Part shown: piece after piece, positions 1 through 6,009 of the stretch
How positions within the stretch are numbered: position 1 is the first letter of the stretch
Layout: each line of letters begins with the position of its first letter
DNA from: Ktedonobacter racemifer
GTDB taxonomy: Bacteria > Chloroflexota > DTOL01 > JACQYG01
Length of the DNA: 9,855 nt
Assembly: GCA_020723545.1 (NCBI GenBank)
Contig: DYIS01000076.1
Coordinates: 1-9,855, forward strand
Reading direction: 5' to 3'
Program-made: the position numbers and the translations under genes
Notes under the pieces: generated by a model
Seen by the model: the letters and a program-made list of their open reading frames with translations, nothing else
What the model was told of the DNA's origin: nothing
Database searches by the model: none

Positions 1-2
1 TC

Positions 3-22
3 CCCCTGCACGAGGGGTTTTT
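3..22 (+). terminator. small intrinsic-terminator-like hairpin, plus strand
   Basis: On the plus strand CCCCT (3-7) pairs with AGGGG (13-17) around a GCACG loop and is followed directly by five T (18-22). This is the shape of a rho-independent terminator for a rightward transcript from a gene left of the window, which would converge on the DppF operon. The stem is only 5 bp. Read on the minus strand the T tract is absent, so it is a poor terminator for the Dpp operon itself. Confidence 0.4.
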
Positions 23-32
23 CAGAGTTCTC

Positions 33-53
33 CTAGTACTACAACCTCACTTA
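33..53 (+). repeat. left terminal inverted repeat of the MITE-like element
   Basis: Left arm. It pairs with 121-141 with mismatches only at the two bases 47-48 (TC here, GT in the inverted copy). The outer 14 bases are identical between the arms. Confidence 0.8.
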
Positions 54-120
54 GGTCAAACAACCCCATATATTGTGGTTCGAGCCAAGTCTCCGATACA
101 ACATGTAGTGGCAAAACCAT

Positions 121-141
121 TAAGTACGGTTGTAGTACTAG
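121..141 (-). repeat. right terminal inverted repeat of the MITE-like element
   Basis: Right arm, 19 of 21 bases complementary to 33-53. Its outer CTAG, read on the minus strand, contains the TAG that ends the DppF-like reading frame. Confidence 0.8.
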
Positions 142-1118
142 ACAAGGAAGCAACGCACCCAGTCCCCTGGGCTGACCTCCCGCAGTGGGGGTTCCTCCTG
201 CGCACAGCGCGCCACCTTCACGTAGCAGCGCGTCTGGAAGACGCACCCGGGCGGAACCCGTGATGGACTGGGGATCTCACCCTCTAGGATGATCTCTTCG
301 GGGATCATCGCCTGCTCTTCTGGTATGATGACCGGTACAGCGGAGAGGAGGGCGCGGGTGTAGGGATGGAGTGTCCGAGCGAAGAGTTGATCCGTGGGGG
401 CCATCTCCACAATCTTACCCAGATACATCACCGCAACACGATTGGCCACGGCCTTCACGACACTCAGGTCGTGGGAGATCAAGAGGTAAGTCAAACCCAG
501 GCGATTCTGTAGCTCTATGAGCAGGGTCAGGATCTTCGCCTGCACAGAGACGTCCAGGGCTGAGGTGGGTTCATCTTGAACGACGAGTTTGGGGCTCAGG
601 GCCAGGGCCCGAGCAATGCATACCCGCTGCTTCTGTCCACCGCTCAGGGCGTGAGGATAGCGGTACATGTACTGGGTGGGGATCTCCACCAGGTCCAGCA
701 ATTCCCGGACGCGCTGGAGGCGTTCCCGGGTTGTGCCCACGTTGTGAATCTCCAGGGGGGCGGCGATGCTGTCGACCACGCGCCGTCGGGGATTGAGGGC
801 AGCAGCCGGGTCCTGGAAGACCATCTGCATCTGCCGTCGCCAGGGCTTAAGAGTTTCCTCGGAGAGTGGGGCGATGTTTGTCCCTTCAAAAATGATGTCT
901 CCTGCTGTTGGAGGCAGGATTCGAATCACCGTCCGCCCAACCGTGGTCTTTCCGGAACCGGACTCTCCTACCAGGGCAAAGGTCTCGCCAGCATGGATGG
1001 AGAACGATACATCATCTACCGCTTTAACCAGACCAACCTGCCGACTAAAGAGTCCGGCTGTGATAGGGAAGTGCTTCTTAAGCCCACGCACTTCCATGAG
1101 GATCTTGCTATTGTTCAT
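138..1118 (-). CDS. dppF: dipeptide/oligopeptide ABC transporter ATP-binding protein, DppF/OppF-like
   Basis: A 326-residue cytoplasmic ATPase that would pair with the DppD-like subunit to power peptide import. Visible motifs: Walker A GESGSGKT (51-58), Q-loop Gln102, signature LSGGQKQR (158-165), Walker B ending QDEPTSALD with catalytic Glu183, and H-loop His216. The C-terminal oligo_HPY region starts near HPYTRALL (251) and keeps four cysteines (292, 298, 305, 323) in the spacing that binds a [4Fe-4S] cluster in Dpp/Opp ATPases; the His usually just before the last Cys is Asp here. Start chosen at ATG 1116-1118 because GAGG (1128-1131) sits 9 nt upstream and the homologous sequence begins there; upstream in-frame starts would overlap DppD. 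It begins 11 nt after the DppD stop. The TAG stop lies in the end of an inserted element, but joining the flanks restores the same TAG, so the protein is probably intact. Confidence 0.95.
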   Translation of the reverse strand: MNNSKILMEVRGLKKHFPITAGLFSRQVGLVKAVDDVSFSIHAGETFALVGESGSGKTTVGRTVIRILPPTAGDIIFEGTNIAPLSEETLKPWRRQMQMVFQDPAAALNPRRRVVDSIAAPLEIHNVGTTRERLQRVRELLDLVEIPTQYMYRYPHALSGGQKQRVCIARALALSPKLVVQDEPTSALDVSVQAKILTLLIELQNRLGLTYLLISHDLSVVKAVANRVAVMYLGKIVEMAPTDQLFARTLHPYTRALLSAVPVIIPEEQAMIPEEIILEGEIPSPSRVPPGCVFQTRCYVKVARCAQEEPPLREVSPGDWVRCFLV

Positions 1119-1129
1119 GCATTCGTTCC

Positions 1130-2149
1130 TCAGCCCTGGAAGAATGCGGGGTCGTGAAGATGGCAGGCCACCTCGTGCCCTGCGGCCACCGGGCGTAGCC
1201 GGGGCTGCACCGTCGCGCAGGCGGGCACGGCCCACTCGCAGCGCGGCTGGAAGCGGCAGCCCTGGGGGGGAGAGACATAGTCGGGAATGCGTCCCGGAAT
1301 CCCTTCCAGTTCACTACCGGTAAGCTTAGGGATGGAAGCTATAAGCCCTTGGGTGTAAGGATGCTTTGGTGAGGAGAAGAGTTGGTTTGTTGGGGCCGTC
1401 TCTGCGATCTCGCCCGCGTACATCACGTAGATGCGTTCCGACATTTCTCGGGCCACACCCAGGTTATGGGTCACATAGAGGATAGCCAGACCCTCCTCGC
1501 GCACCCGCTCTTTGAGCAGACGGAGGATCTGGGCCTGCGTTGTCACGTCAAGGGCCGTGCCTGGCTCATCGGCAATAAGCAGCGATGGGTGACTGGCAAG
1601 GGCCATGGCAATAAGGACGCGCTGGCACATGCCGCCGCTCAGTTCCACGGGGTAGCTCCGCAGGACCCGCTCCGGGTCTGGGATGTTGACCTTAACAAGA
1701 TGGTCAAGGGCTTTGGCCCGTGCGACCTTTCGCCCAGCCCGTCCCATAAGGGGCGTGGCAACGTACGTTCCCCAGTTGACGTTGACGCGTCCTTGCCACA
1801 GGATGAGGTCAACCATCTGCTCTTCAATGGTGAATACGGGATTCAACGACCCAACAGGCTCTTGTGGTACCAGGGCGATGTCGCAGCCGCGCACGGCATG
1901 CAACTCCCGATACGACATTTGCAGCAGATCGCGCTCTTTGAACAGGATACGCCCCTGCACGATGCGCCCCGGTGGTGTTGGCAGAATGCGCAACAGGGCC
2001 TTGAGGGTGATGGATTTGCCACAGCCCGTCTCACCGACCAGACCAACCCTTTCCCCGTCACGGATGGAGAGACTGACACCATTCAGGACTTTGGCCGTTC
2101 CCTCAAAGGTAGAGAAGTGAATGTGGAGGTTTTCAATGAACAGCAGCAT
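1130..2149 (-). CDS. dppD: dipeptide/oligopeptide ABC transporter ATP-binding protein, DppD/OppD-like
   Basis: A 339-residue ATPase, partner of the DppF-like subunit at the cytoplasmic face of the importer. Motifs: Walker A GETGCGKS (39-46), Q-loop Gln96 (VPQEP), signature LSGGMCQR (170-177), Walker B LLIADEP with Glu195, H-loop His228. The C-terminal oligo_HPY region (HPYTQGLI from 263) carries cysteines 298, 304, 311 and 329, the set that ligates an Fe-S cluster in this family, with His325 before the last one as usual. The ATG (2147-2149) shares one base with the DppC TAA stop (TAATG), so translation is probably coupled; no good Shine-Dalgarno is visible. Residues about 121-140 look like extra sequence between the Q-loop and signature motif, encoded by a palindrome-rich stretch at about 1730-1789; the frame stays open. 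Confidence 0.95.
   Translation of the reverse strand: MLLFIENLHIHFSTFEGTAKVLNGVSLSIRDGERVGLVGETGCGKSITLKALLRILPTPPGRIVQGRILFKERDLLQMSYRELHAVRGCDIALVPQEPVGSLNPVFTIEEQMVDLILWQGRVNVNWGTYVATPLMGRAGRKVARAKALDHLVKVNIPDPERVLRSYPVELSGGMCQRVLIAMALASHPSLLIADEPGTALDVTTQAQILRLLKERVREEGLAILYVTHNLGVAREMSERIYVMYAGEIAETAPTNQLFSSPKHPYTQGLIASIPKLTGSELEGIPGRIPDYVSPPQGCRFQPRCEWAVPACATVQPRLRPVAAGHEVACHLHDPAFFQG
1730..1789 (-). repeat. probable in-frame insertion of a degenerate palindromic repeat inside dppD
   Basis: This stretch contains a hairpin CGTCCC-ATAA-GGGGCG (one G-T pair) at about 1741-1756 and the perfect 10-bp palindrome AACGTACGTT at 1760-1769. Its opposite-strand frame reads SPSPSHKGRG, typical of a widespread class of short intergenic palindromic repeats. 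It encodes DppD residues about 121-140, where OppD/DppD proteins normally have a shorter helix linker. That it is a repeat insertion is inference from memory of family lengths and of the repeat class. Confidence 0.4.
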
Positions 2150-3057
2150 TACTCTAGTTCCACGTCAAAGGCGTCGCGCAGCCCATCCCCCAGCAGGTTA
2201 AAGGCCAGCACGGTGACGAAGATGGCTAGGCCGGGGAAGGTCGTCATCCACCACTTCTCCGGCAGGTGGAAGCGCCCCTCGCTGGCCATCGTCCCCCACT
2301 CCGGGTTCGGTGGGCGTACCCCCAGACCCAAAAAGCCCAACTCGGCCCCGGTCAGGATGGCATAGCCCATGTCCAGGGTGGCCTTGATGATGAGAATACT
2401 CAGAAGATTGGGCAGGATCTCTTTGAAGACCACATAGAACGTACCGGCCCCCAGGGAGCGGCCTGCCTCTACATAGAGCTCTTCCTTCAACGAGAGTACC
2501 ATCCCTTGCACCAGCCGGGTGTACCAGGGCCACCAACCGAAGGAGATGGCGATGATGCTGTTTTGCAGCGTAGGTGGCAGGATCGCGCTCACGGCCAGGG
2601 CCAGCACCAGAGGCGGAATCGAAAGGAAGATGTCCGTCAAACGCATGATCACGGTGTTGGCCGTACCCCCCACGTAGCCAGCGATGAGCCCCAGCGGCAC
2701 CCCTACGCTAATGGCGATGGCCAGTACAACCGTTCCCAGCACCAGCGAGATGCGTGCCCCGAAGATAACCCGGCTCAAGACGTCGCGTCCCACCTCGTCA
2801 CAGCCAAAAGGATGCTCAGCGCTGGGCGGAGCATAGCTGCGGTTAAAGTGCACCGCCGCTATATCGTCCGGGTAGGGGGCCAGGCGGTCGGCGAAGACGG
2901 CCATGAAGATCAGGCCCAGGACCAGAGCTAATCCCAGGATGGAGAGGATGCTCTTGCGCAGGCGGTGGAGGGTGCGTCGGGTGTCCTCCCATTGCGCCTC
3001 AAAGCGGTCCCCCCAGTATGGGGGCCTGGTGGCTTCCACAGCAGTGGTAGCGGTCAT
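2149..3057 (-). CDS. dppC: dipeptide/oligopeptide ABC transporter permease, DppC/OppC-like
   Basis: A 302-residue inner-membrane permease, the second transmembrane subunit of the importer. A cytoplasmic N-terminus is followed by a hydrophobic helix at about 36-56, then the characteristic HPFGCDEVGRDVLSRVIFGAR region (82-102), and further membrane segments near 103-126, 138-160, 165-187, 222-245 and 273-290. The EAA loop that contacts the ATPases is YVEAGRSLGAGTFYVVF (195-211), and the C-terminus GDGLRDAFD is typical of DppC. The frame is open upstream to a TTG at 3102, but that extension adds a hydrophobic stretch unusual for the family, so ATG 3055-3057 is chosen. GTG 3064-3066 is another option; none has a convincing Shine-Dalgarno. 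It follows DppB after 72 nt and overlaps the DppD start by one base. Confidence 0.93.
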   Translation of the reverse strand: MTATTAVEATRPPYWGDRFEAQWEDTRRTLHRLRKSILSILGLALVLGLIFMAVFADRLAPYPDDIAAVHFNRSYAPPSAEHPFGCDEVGRDVLSRVIFGARISLVLGTVVLAIAISVGVPLGLIAGYVGGTANTVIMRLTDIFLSIPPLVLALAVSAILPPTLQNSIIAISFGWWPWYTRLVQGMVLSLKEELYVEAGRSLGAGTFYVVFKEILPNLLSILIIKATLDMGYAILTGAELGFLGLGVRPPNPEWGTMASEGRFHLPEKWWMTTFPGLAIFVTVLAFNLLGDGLRDAFDVELE

Positions 3058-3066
3058 GTAGATCAC

Positions 3067-3130
3067 AAAAACGGACAGGCAGGAAGACAAAAATCGTCCC
3101 AAATTGGTGCCATTCCAGCAGTCCGTGTTT
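3067..3130 (-). promoter_or_regulatory. imperfect inverted repeat between the two permease genes
   Basis: Bases 3067-3076 (AAAAACGGAC) are complementary to 3121-3130 (GTCCGTGTTT) at 9 of 10 positions, spanning the 72-nt DppB-DppC gap. Read on the minus strand the second arm runs into five T, but the 44-nt loop makes it weak as a terminator. It may separate or space the two permease cistrons. Function not shown. Confidence 0.25.
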
Positions 3131-4155
3131 TACCTTTCCTTGTATCCCAACCGGATCCGGGGGTCCAGATACCCATACAACACGTCAATGACAAAGTTGA
3201 TGATCGCATATGCCAGGCCAACGGCCAGAGTTACACCTACTACGGCATTGAAGTCCTTGTAGATCAAGGCGCGCACGCCGTAGCGGGCCATCCCCGGCCA
3301 GGAGAAGACGCTCTCCACTACAAAGGCCCCAGCCAGGAAGAAGCCGTACAAGAGGCCGATGATGGTGAGGGTGGCGATGAAGGCGTTCTTGAGCATGTAC
3401 TTGTAGACCAGAAGGTTCTGGGGCATGCCGTTGGCCATGGCGTTGAGCACGTAACCCTTGCGCACCTGCTCGATCATGCAGGCCCGCACCACCCGCATGA
3501 TCTGGGCAATGGGCGAGAGGGCCAGGACGAAGGAGGGCAGGATCAGGTACCTCACTGTTATCCCCAAGGCAGTCCAGTTGGCGGAGACCAGGCTATCCAC
3601 TAGGTAGAAGCCTGTGATCTGCGCCGGCGGTGGCAGGTTGCCGTCGAAGCGCCCGGTGGTGGGCAGCCACCCCAGGCGATAGGCCAGGATAAGCTGCAGC
3701 AAGATGCCGATCCAGAAGCGGGGTATGGACACGCCAGAGAGGGCGTAGAGCCGACCCCCGTGGTCCTCCCATTTATCCTTGCGCATGGCGGTGATCACGC
3801 CCAGCGGCACGCCCACCAGCACGGCCAGGAGCATGGCCACCGTGGTCAGTTCCAGGGTAGCCGGCAGGTAAGCGGCCAGGTCCTCGGCCACATCGCGATG
3901 GGTATAGAGCGAGCGCCCTAGCTTGCCGTGGAAGACCTCCTCCACATAGCGTATATACTGGATGTGGAGCGGCAGGTCCAGCCCCATCTCATGGCGCAGT
4001 TGCTCCACCTGGTCTTTCGTGGCCTCCGGCCCCAAGGCCAGGCGGGCAGCATCGCCGGGGATCACGCGAGCGATGACGAAGATGAGAATGGAGAGGCCGA
4101 TAAAGGCCGGGATGATGGTCAACAGGCGGCGGGCCAGGTAGTCACGGTAACGCAT
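3130..4155 (-). CDS. dppB: dipeptide/oligopeptide ABC transporter permease, DppB/OppB-like
   Basis: A 341-residue inner-membrane permease. The N-terminal helix (about 11-31, RLLTIIPAFIGLSILIFVIA) is followed by the typical periplasmic stretch with PGDAAR (33-38), LGPEAT (41-46) and the GLDLPLHIQYIRY segment (58-70), then membrane spans near 99-121, 140-160, 202-222, 258-282 and 305-328. The EAA loop at about 235-257 is degenerate (AMANGMPQ where ARAKGL-like sequence is common), but the FSWPGM (284-289) and the final YLDPRIRL (329-336) are diagnostic. ATG at 4153-4155 is the natural start. The bases before it are pyrimidine-rich with no Shine-Dalgarno; the only purine-rich ribosome-site-like tract in the gap is locked in the 4174-4206 stem. 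It lies 63 nt after the binding-protein stop codon. Confidence 0.95.
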   Translation of the reverse strand: MRYRDYLARRLLTIIPAFIGLSILIFVIARVIPGDAARLALGPEATKDQVEQLRHEMGLDLPLHIQYIRYVEEVFHGKLGRSLYTHRDVAEDLAAYLPATLELTTVAMLLAVLVGVPLGVITAMRKDKWEDHGGRLYALSGVSIPRFWIGILLQLILAYRLGWLPTTGRFDGNLPPPAQITGFYLVDSLVSANWTALGITVRYLILPSFVLALSPIAQIMRVVRACMIEQVRKGYVLNAMANGMPQNLLVYKYMLKNAFIATLTIIGLLYGFFLAGAFVVESVFSWPGMARYGVRALIYKDFNAVVGVTLAVGLAYAIINFVIDVLYGYLDPRIRLGYKER

Positions 4156-4173
4156 GACGAAAGGGCAAGGGTG

Positions 4174-4206
4174 GGAAGGAAGGGCAGCTATCGCTCCCCT
4201 CCTTCC
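4174..4206 (-). promoter_or_regulatory. intercistronic stem-loop between the binding protein and DppB
   Basis: Arms 4174-4188 and 4193-4206 pair over about 13 of 14 positions plus one bulge, around the tetraloop 4189-4192 (GATA on the transcript). On the minus strand it starts 12 nt after the TAA of the binding-protein gene. No U tract follows, so it is not a standard intrinsic terminator. A stem here commonly protects the upstream binding-protein mRNA from 3' decay and lowers downstream permease output. It also sequesters a GGAGG-like purine tract. The structure is seen; the role is inferred. Confidence 0.6.
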
Positions 4207-4218
4207 TCCTCATTCCTC

Positions 4219-5877
4219 TTACTTTTTCTCGATGGTCAGGTTATACCAGGAAAGATCGAAGCCCATGACCCCGTAGAACTCGTAGCCCTTCACCCAGTCG
4301 CGGTAGGCGATGCGGTGCAGCGGGTTGGCCACGAAGAGGGCTGCCGCCTCGTCCGCGAAGATGGGCTGGACCTGCTTGTATAGATCCAGGGACTTGTTGA
4401 CGTCCACCTCGGCCCGGGCCTGTTCCATGAACTTGGTAGCCTGATCGTTCTTGTAGAAGCTGGCCGACATGTAGGTGCCCCAGGCGTCGGGATGGAACAT
4501 CAGGAAGGTATGGCTATCCGGCGAGGGGTACTTGGCTGTGTGGAAGATGGCGATCATGTGGGCGGCCGTCTCTGGCTTGGCCGCGATCTCCACGATGCGG
4601 GCCCAAGGTAGCTCCTGGATCTCCACGTCGAAGCCGATCTCCTTGAGGTTGCTCTGGAGCAAGAGGCCGATCTTGCGCTCGGATTCCAGGCCCTGGACGT
4701 AAACATAGCTGAGCTTGGTACCAGCCTTGATCCCGGCCTTGGCCGCCAGTTCCTTGGCCTTAGCCACATCCCGCTTGTACATGGGAGTCTTGTCATTGTG
4801 GCCGGGCATGAGCAGCGGCACGGGGCCCACGGCCTGGGCCGCGCCCAAGAAGATCTGCTTGGTGGCCGTCTCGTAGTCGAAGGCCCAGGAGATGGCACGG
4901 CGCACGTCCACGTTGTCCAGGGGCGGCCTCTTAGCATTCAAGGTCAGGTAGAACAACTGGACGTTGGGATCCTCCTTGACGACGACGCCCGGCGACTTCT
5001 TCAGTTCTTCAAAGAGGGCCGGATCCAGCCATTGCTCGATCATGTCCAACTCGCCCTTCTGGAGCATCAGCTTGCTGGTAGCCTGCTCGGGGACGATGCG
5101 GAAGATGGCCTTATCTATCTGGTTGGGCTTCCAGCCGCGCCAGTAACCATCGAACTTGCGGAAGACGATCTGCTCGCCCGGCTTGTAGGTCTCGATCTTG
5201 TAGGCCCCCTGTCCGGTGTCATTCTTGTTCAGGTAATCCTCGCCGTAGTCCCCGAATTCGCCGTAGGCACCGTCCTTCTTGTTAGCCATGAGCAGTTTCT
5301 TGTTTACCGGGAAGAGTTGCACCATGGAGGCCAGGAAAGGACTGTGGGGCTTGGAGAGCTTGAACTCTACCGTGTTGGCGTCCAGGGCCTTGGTGTTGCC
5401 CACCGGCAGGATGCCCTTCCAGAGCCAGGCGAAGCCCTTGCCCATCTTGATGACGCGGTCCATGCTGAAGACCACGTCGTCGGCGGTCATCTCCGTCCCG
5501 TCGTGAAATTTCACGCCCTTCTTGAGCTTGAAGGTATACGTCAGGCCGTCGGGCGAGACGGTCCATGATTCGGCCAGATGGGGCTTGGGTGGCCCCCCCT
5601 TCACCGGGTAGAGCAGCGGATCGTAGAGGTTCATGACGATGAAGGAGGTGGTCTCGTCGGTGTGCTTGGCCGGATCCATGGTGGCCGTGGTCTGAATGCT
5701 GGCGTAGCTAAAGGTGACCTCCTTGGGCGGTACCGGCGTGGGAGCCAGGGTCGGCGGCTTGGTAGGCTCGGCCGGCTTGGGCGGTGGCGCCGTCGGCGTG
5801 GGTGTGGGGCCGCAGCCCACGCCCGCTAGGCTAACCAGGGTCACGATGGCCAACAGAAGATATAGGAACCGTTTCAT
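4219..5877 (-). CDS. dppA: peptide ABC transporter substrate-binding lipoprotein, SBP family 5 (DppA/OppA-like)
   Basis: A 552-residue extracytoplasmic receptor that would capture the substrate and deliver it to DppBC. The N-terminus is a signal peptide (MKR, then a hydrophobic core 4-20) ending at Cys22, the probable lipidation site, followed by a Pro/Thr-rich linker (residues 23-51) that tethers the domain to the membrane. The lipobox is imperfect (G-V-G-C, Gly at -3). Family 5 features: LAESWTVSPDGLTYTFKLKKG (101-121), the signature FHDGTEMTADDVVFSMDRV (124-142), TGQGAYKIETYKPGE (221-235) and the YWRGWKP segment after it. Start is ATG 5875-5877 with a near-perfect Shine-Dalgarno AAGGAGG (5884-5890) 6 nt upstream, the strongest in the operon, in keeping with high expression. 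Flanked by stem-loops on both sides. The ligand cannot be predicted; dipeptides, oligopeptides, nickel and sugars are all bound by this family. Confidence 0.93.
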   Translation of the reverse strand: MKRFLYLLLAIVTLVSLAGVGCGPTPTPTAPPPKPAEPTKPPTLAPTPVPPKEVTFSYASIQTTATMDPAKHTDETTSFIVMNLYDPLLYPVKGGPPKPHLAESWTVSPDGLTYTFKLKKGVKFHDGTEMTADDVVFSMDRVIKMGKGFAWLWKGILPVGNTKALDANTVEFKLSKPHSPFLASMVQLFPVNKKLLMANKKDGAYGEFGDYGEDYLNKNDTGQGAYKIETYKPGEQIVFRKFDGYWRGWKPNQIDKAIFRIVPEQATSKLMLQKGELDMIEQWLDPALFEELKKSPGVVVKEDPNVQLFYLTLNAKRPPLDNVDVRRAISWAFDYETATKQIFLGAAQAVGPVPLLMPGHNDKTPMYKRDVAKAKELAAKAGIKAGTKLSYVYVQGLESERKIGLLLQSNLKEIGFDVEIQELPWARIVEIAAKPETAAHMIAIFHTAKYPSPDSHTFLMFHPDAWGTYMSASFYKNDQATKFMEQARAEVDVNKSLDLYKQVQPIFADEAAALFVANPLHRIAYRDWVKGYEFYGVMGFDLSWYNLTIEKK

Positions 5878-5883
5878 TGCTCT

Positions 5884-5890
5884 CCTCCTT
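5884..5890 (-). promoter_or_regulatory. strong Shine-Dalgarno of the binding-protein gene
   Basis: AAGGAGG on the minus strand, 6 nt before the ATG. It is a near-complete match to the 16S 3' end and lies outside the upstream hairpin, so it should be accessible. Confidence 0.8.
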
Positions 5891-5904
5891 GTGAATTACA
5901 CGCA

Positions 5905-5951
5905 GACGCCGCAACTTGTGGCAGAAATGCCCCCGAACAAGTTCAGGCGTC
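5905..5951 (-). promoter_or_regulatory. intercistronic stem-loop in the leader of the binding-protein gene
   Basis: Bases 5905-5918 pair with 5938-5951 at 12 of 14 positions (two adjacent mismatches), and an inner stem 5920-5923/5928-5931 (GGCA/TGCC) lies in the loop. It sits in the 132-nt gap after the 6010-6996 gene and ends 14 nt before the Shine-Dalgarno. There is no U tract, so it is not a canonical terminator. It could be an mRNA processing or 5'-protection element, or a protein-binding site. No convincing sigma70 promoter was seen in the gap. Confidence 0.55.
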
Positions 5952-6009
5952 CATTCTCCACAGGGAACTACTTTCTGTTATTCCCCACCCCCTTTCTCAC
6001 CTATGGTGA

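Larger units (their letters stand above)
33..141. mobile_element. MITE-like element with 21-bp terminal inverted repeats
   Basis: The 14-mer CTAGTACTACAACC at 33-46 recurs as an exact inverted copy at 128-141. The match extends inward (33-53 against 121-141) with 19 of 21 bases paired. The element is about 109 bp, has no coding capacity, and its ends suggest a non-autonomous insertion element. If the CTAG at each end is a target duplication, it fits the 4-bp YTAR duplications described for IS701-type elements; if only TA is duplicated, an IS630/mariner-type element would fit. It abuts the end of the DppF-like gene and supplies the T-A-G of its stop codon. The hairpin it forms in RNA may mark the 3' end of the operon transcript. 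Family assignment is inference. Confidence 0.7.

Noticed and set aside
1119..1235. N-terminal extension of DppF upstream of ATG 1116-1118.
   Set aside because: It overlaps the DppD C-terminus and has no ABC-ATPase character, and the downstream ATG has a Shine-Dalgarno at good spacing.
576..1323. Long plus-strand open frames opposite the DppF and DppD genes (576-1157, 766-1323), and similar ones at 1382-2365, 2266-2931, 2965-3603 and 4798-5568.
   Set aside because: They are antisense shadows of well-supported minus-strand genes in GC-rich DNA and have no recognisable motifs of their own.
4142..4213. A 23-codon ATG-started frame (minus strand) beginning just after the binding-protein stop and running over the DppB start.
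   Set aside because: Composition is that of the hairpin's purine and pyrimidine tracts, it overlaps DppB out of frame, and nothing supports a real small protein.
5997..6009. Short TCACC/GGTGA inverted repeat just after the 6010-6996 gene considered as a terminator.
   Set aside because: The stem is only 5 bp with a 3-nt loop and is followed by a purine run rather than T residues.
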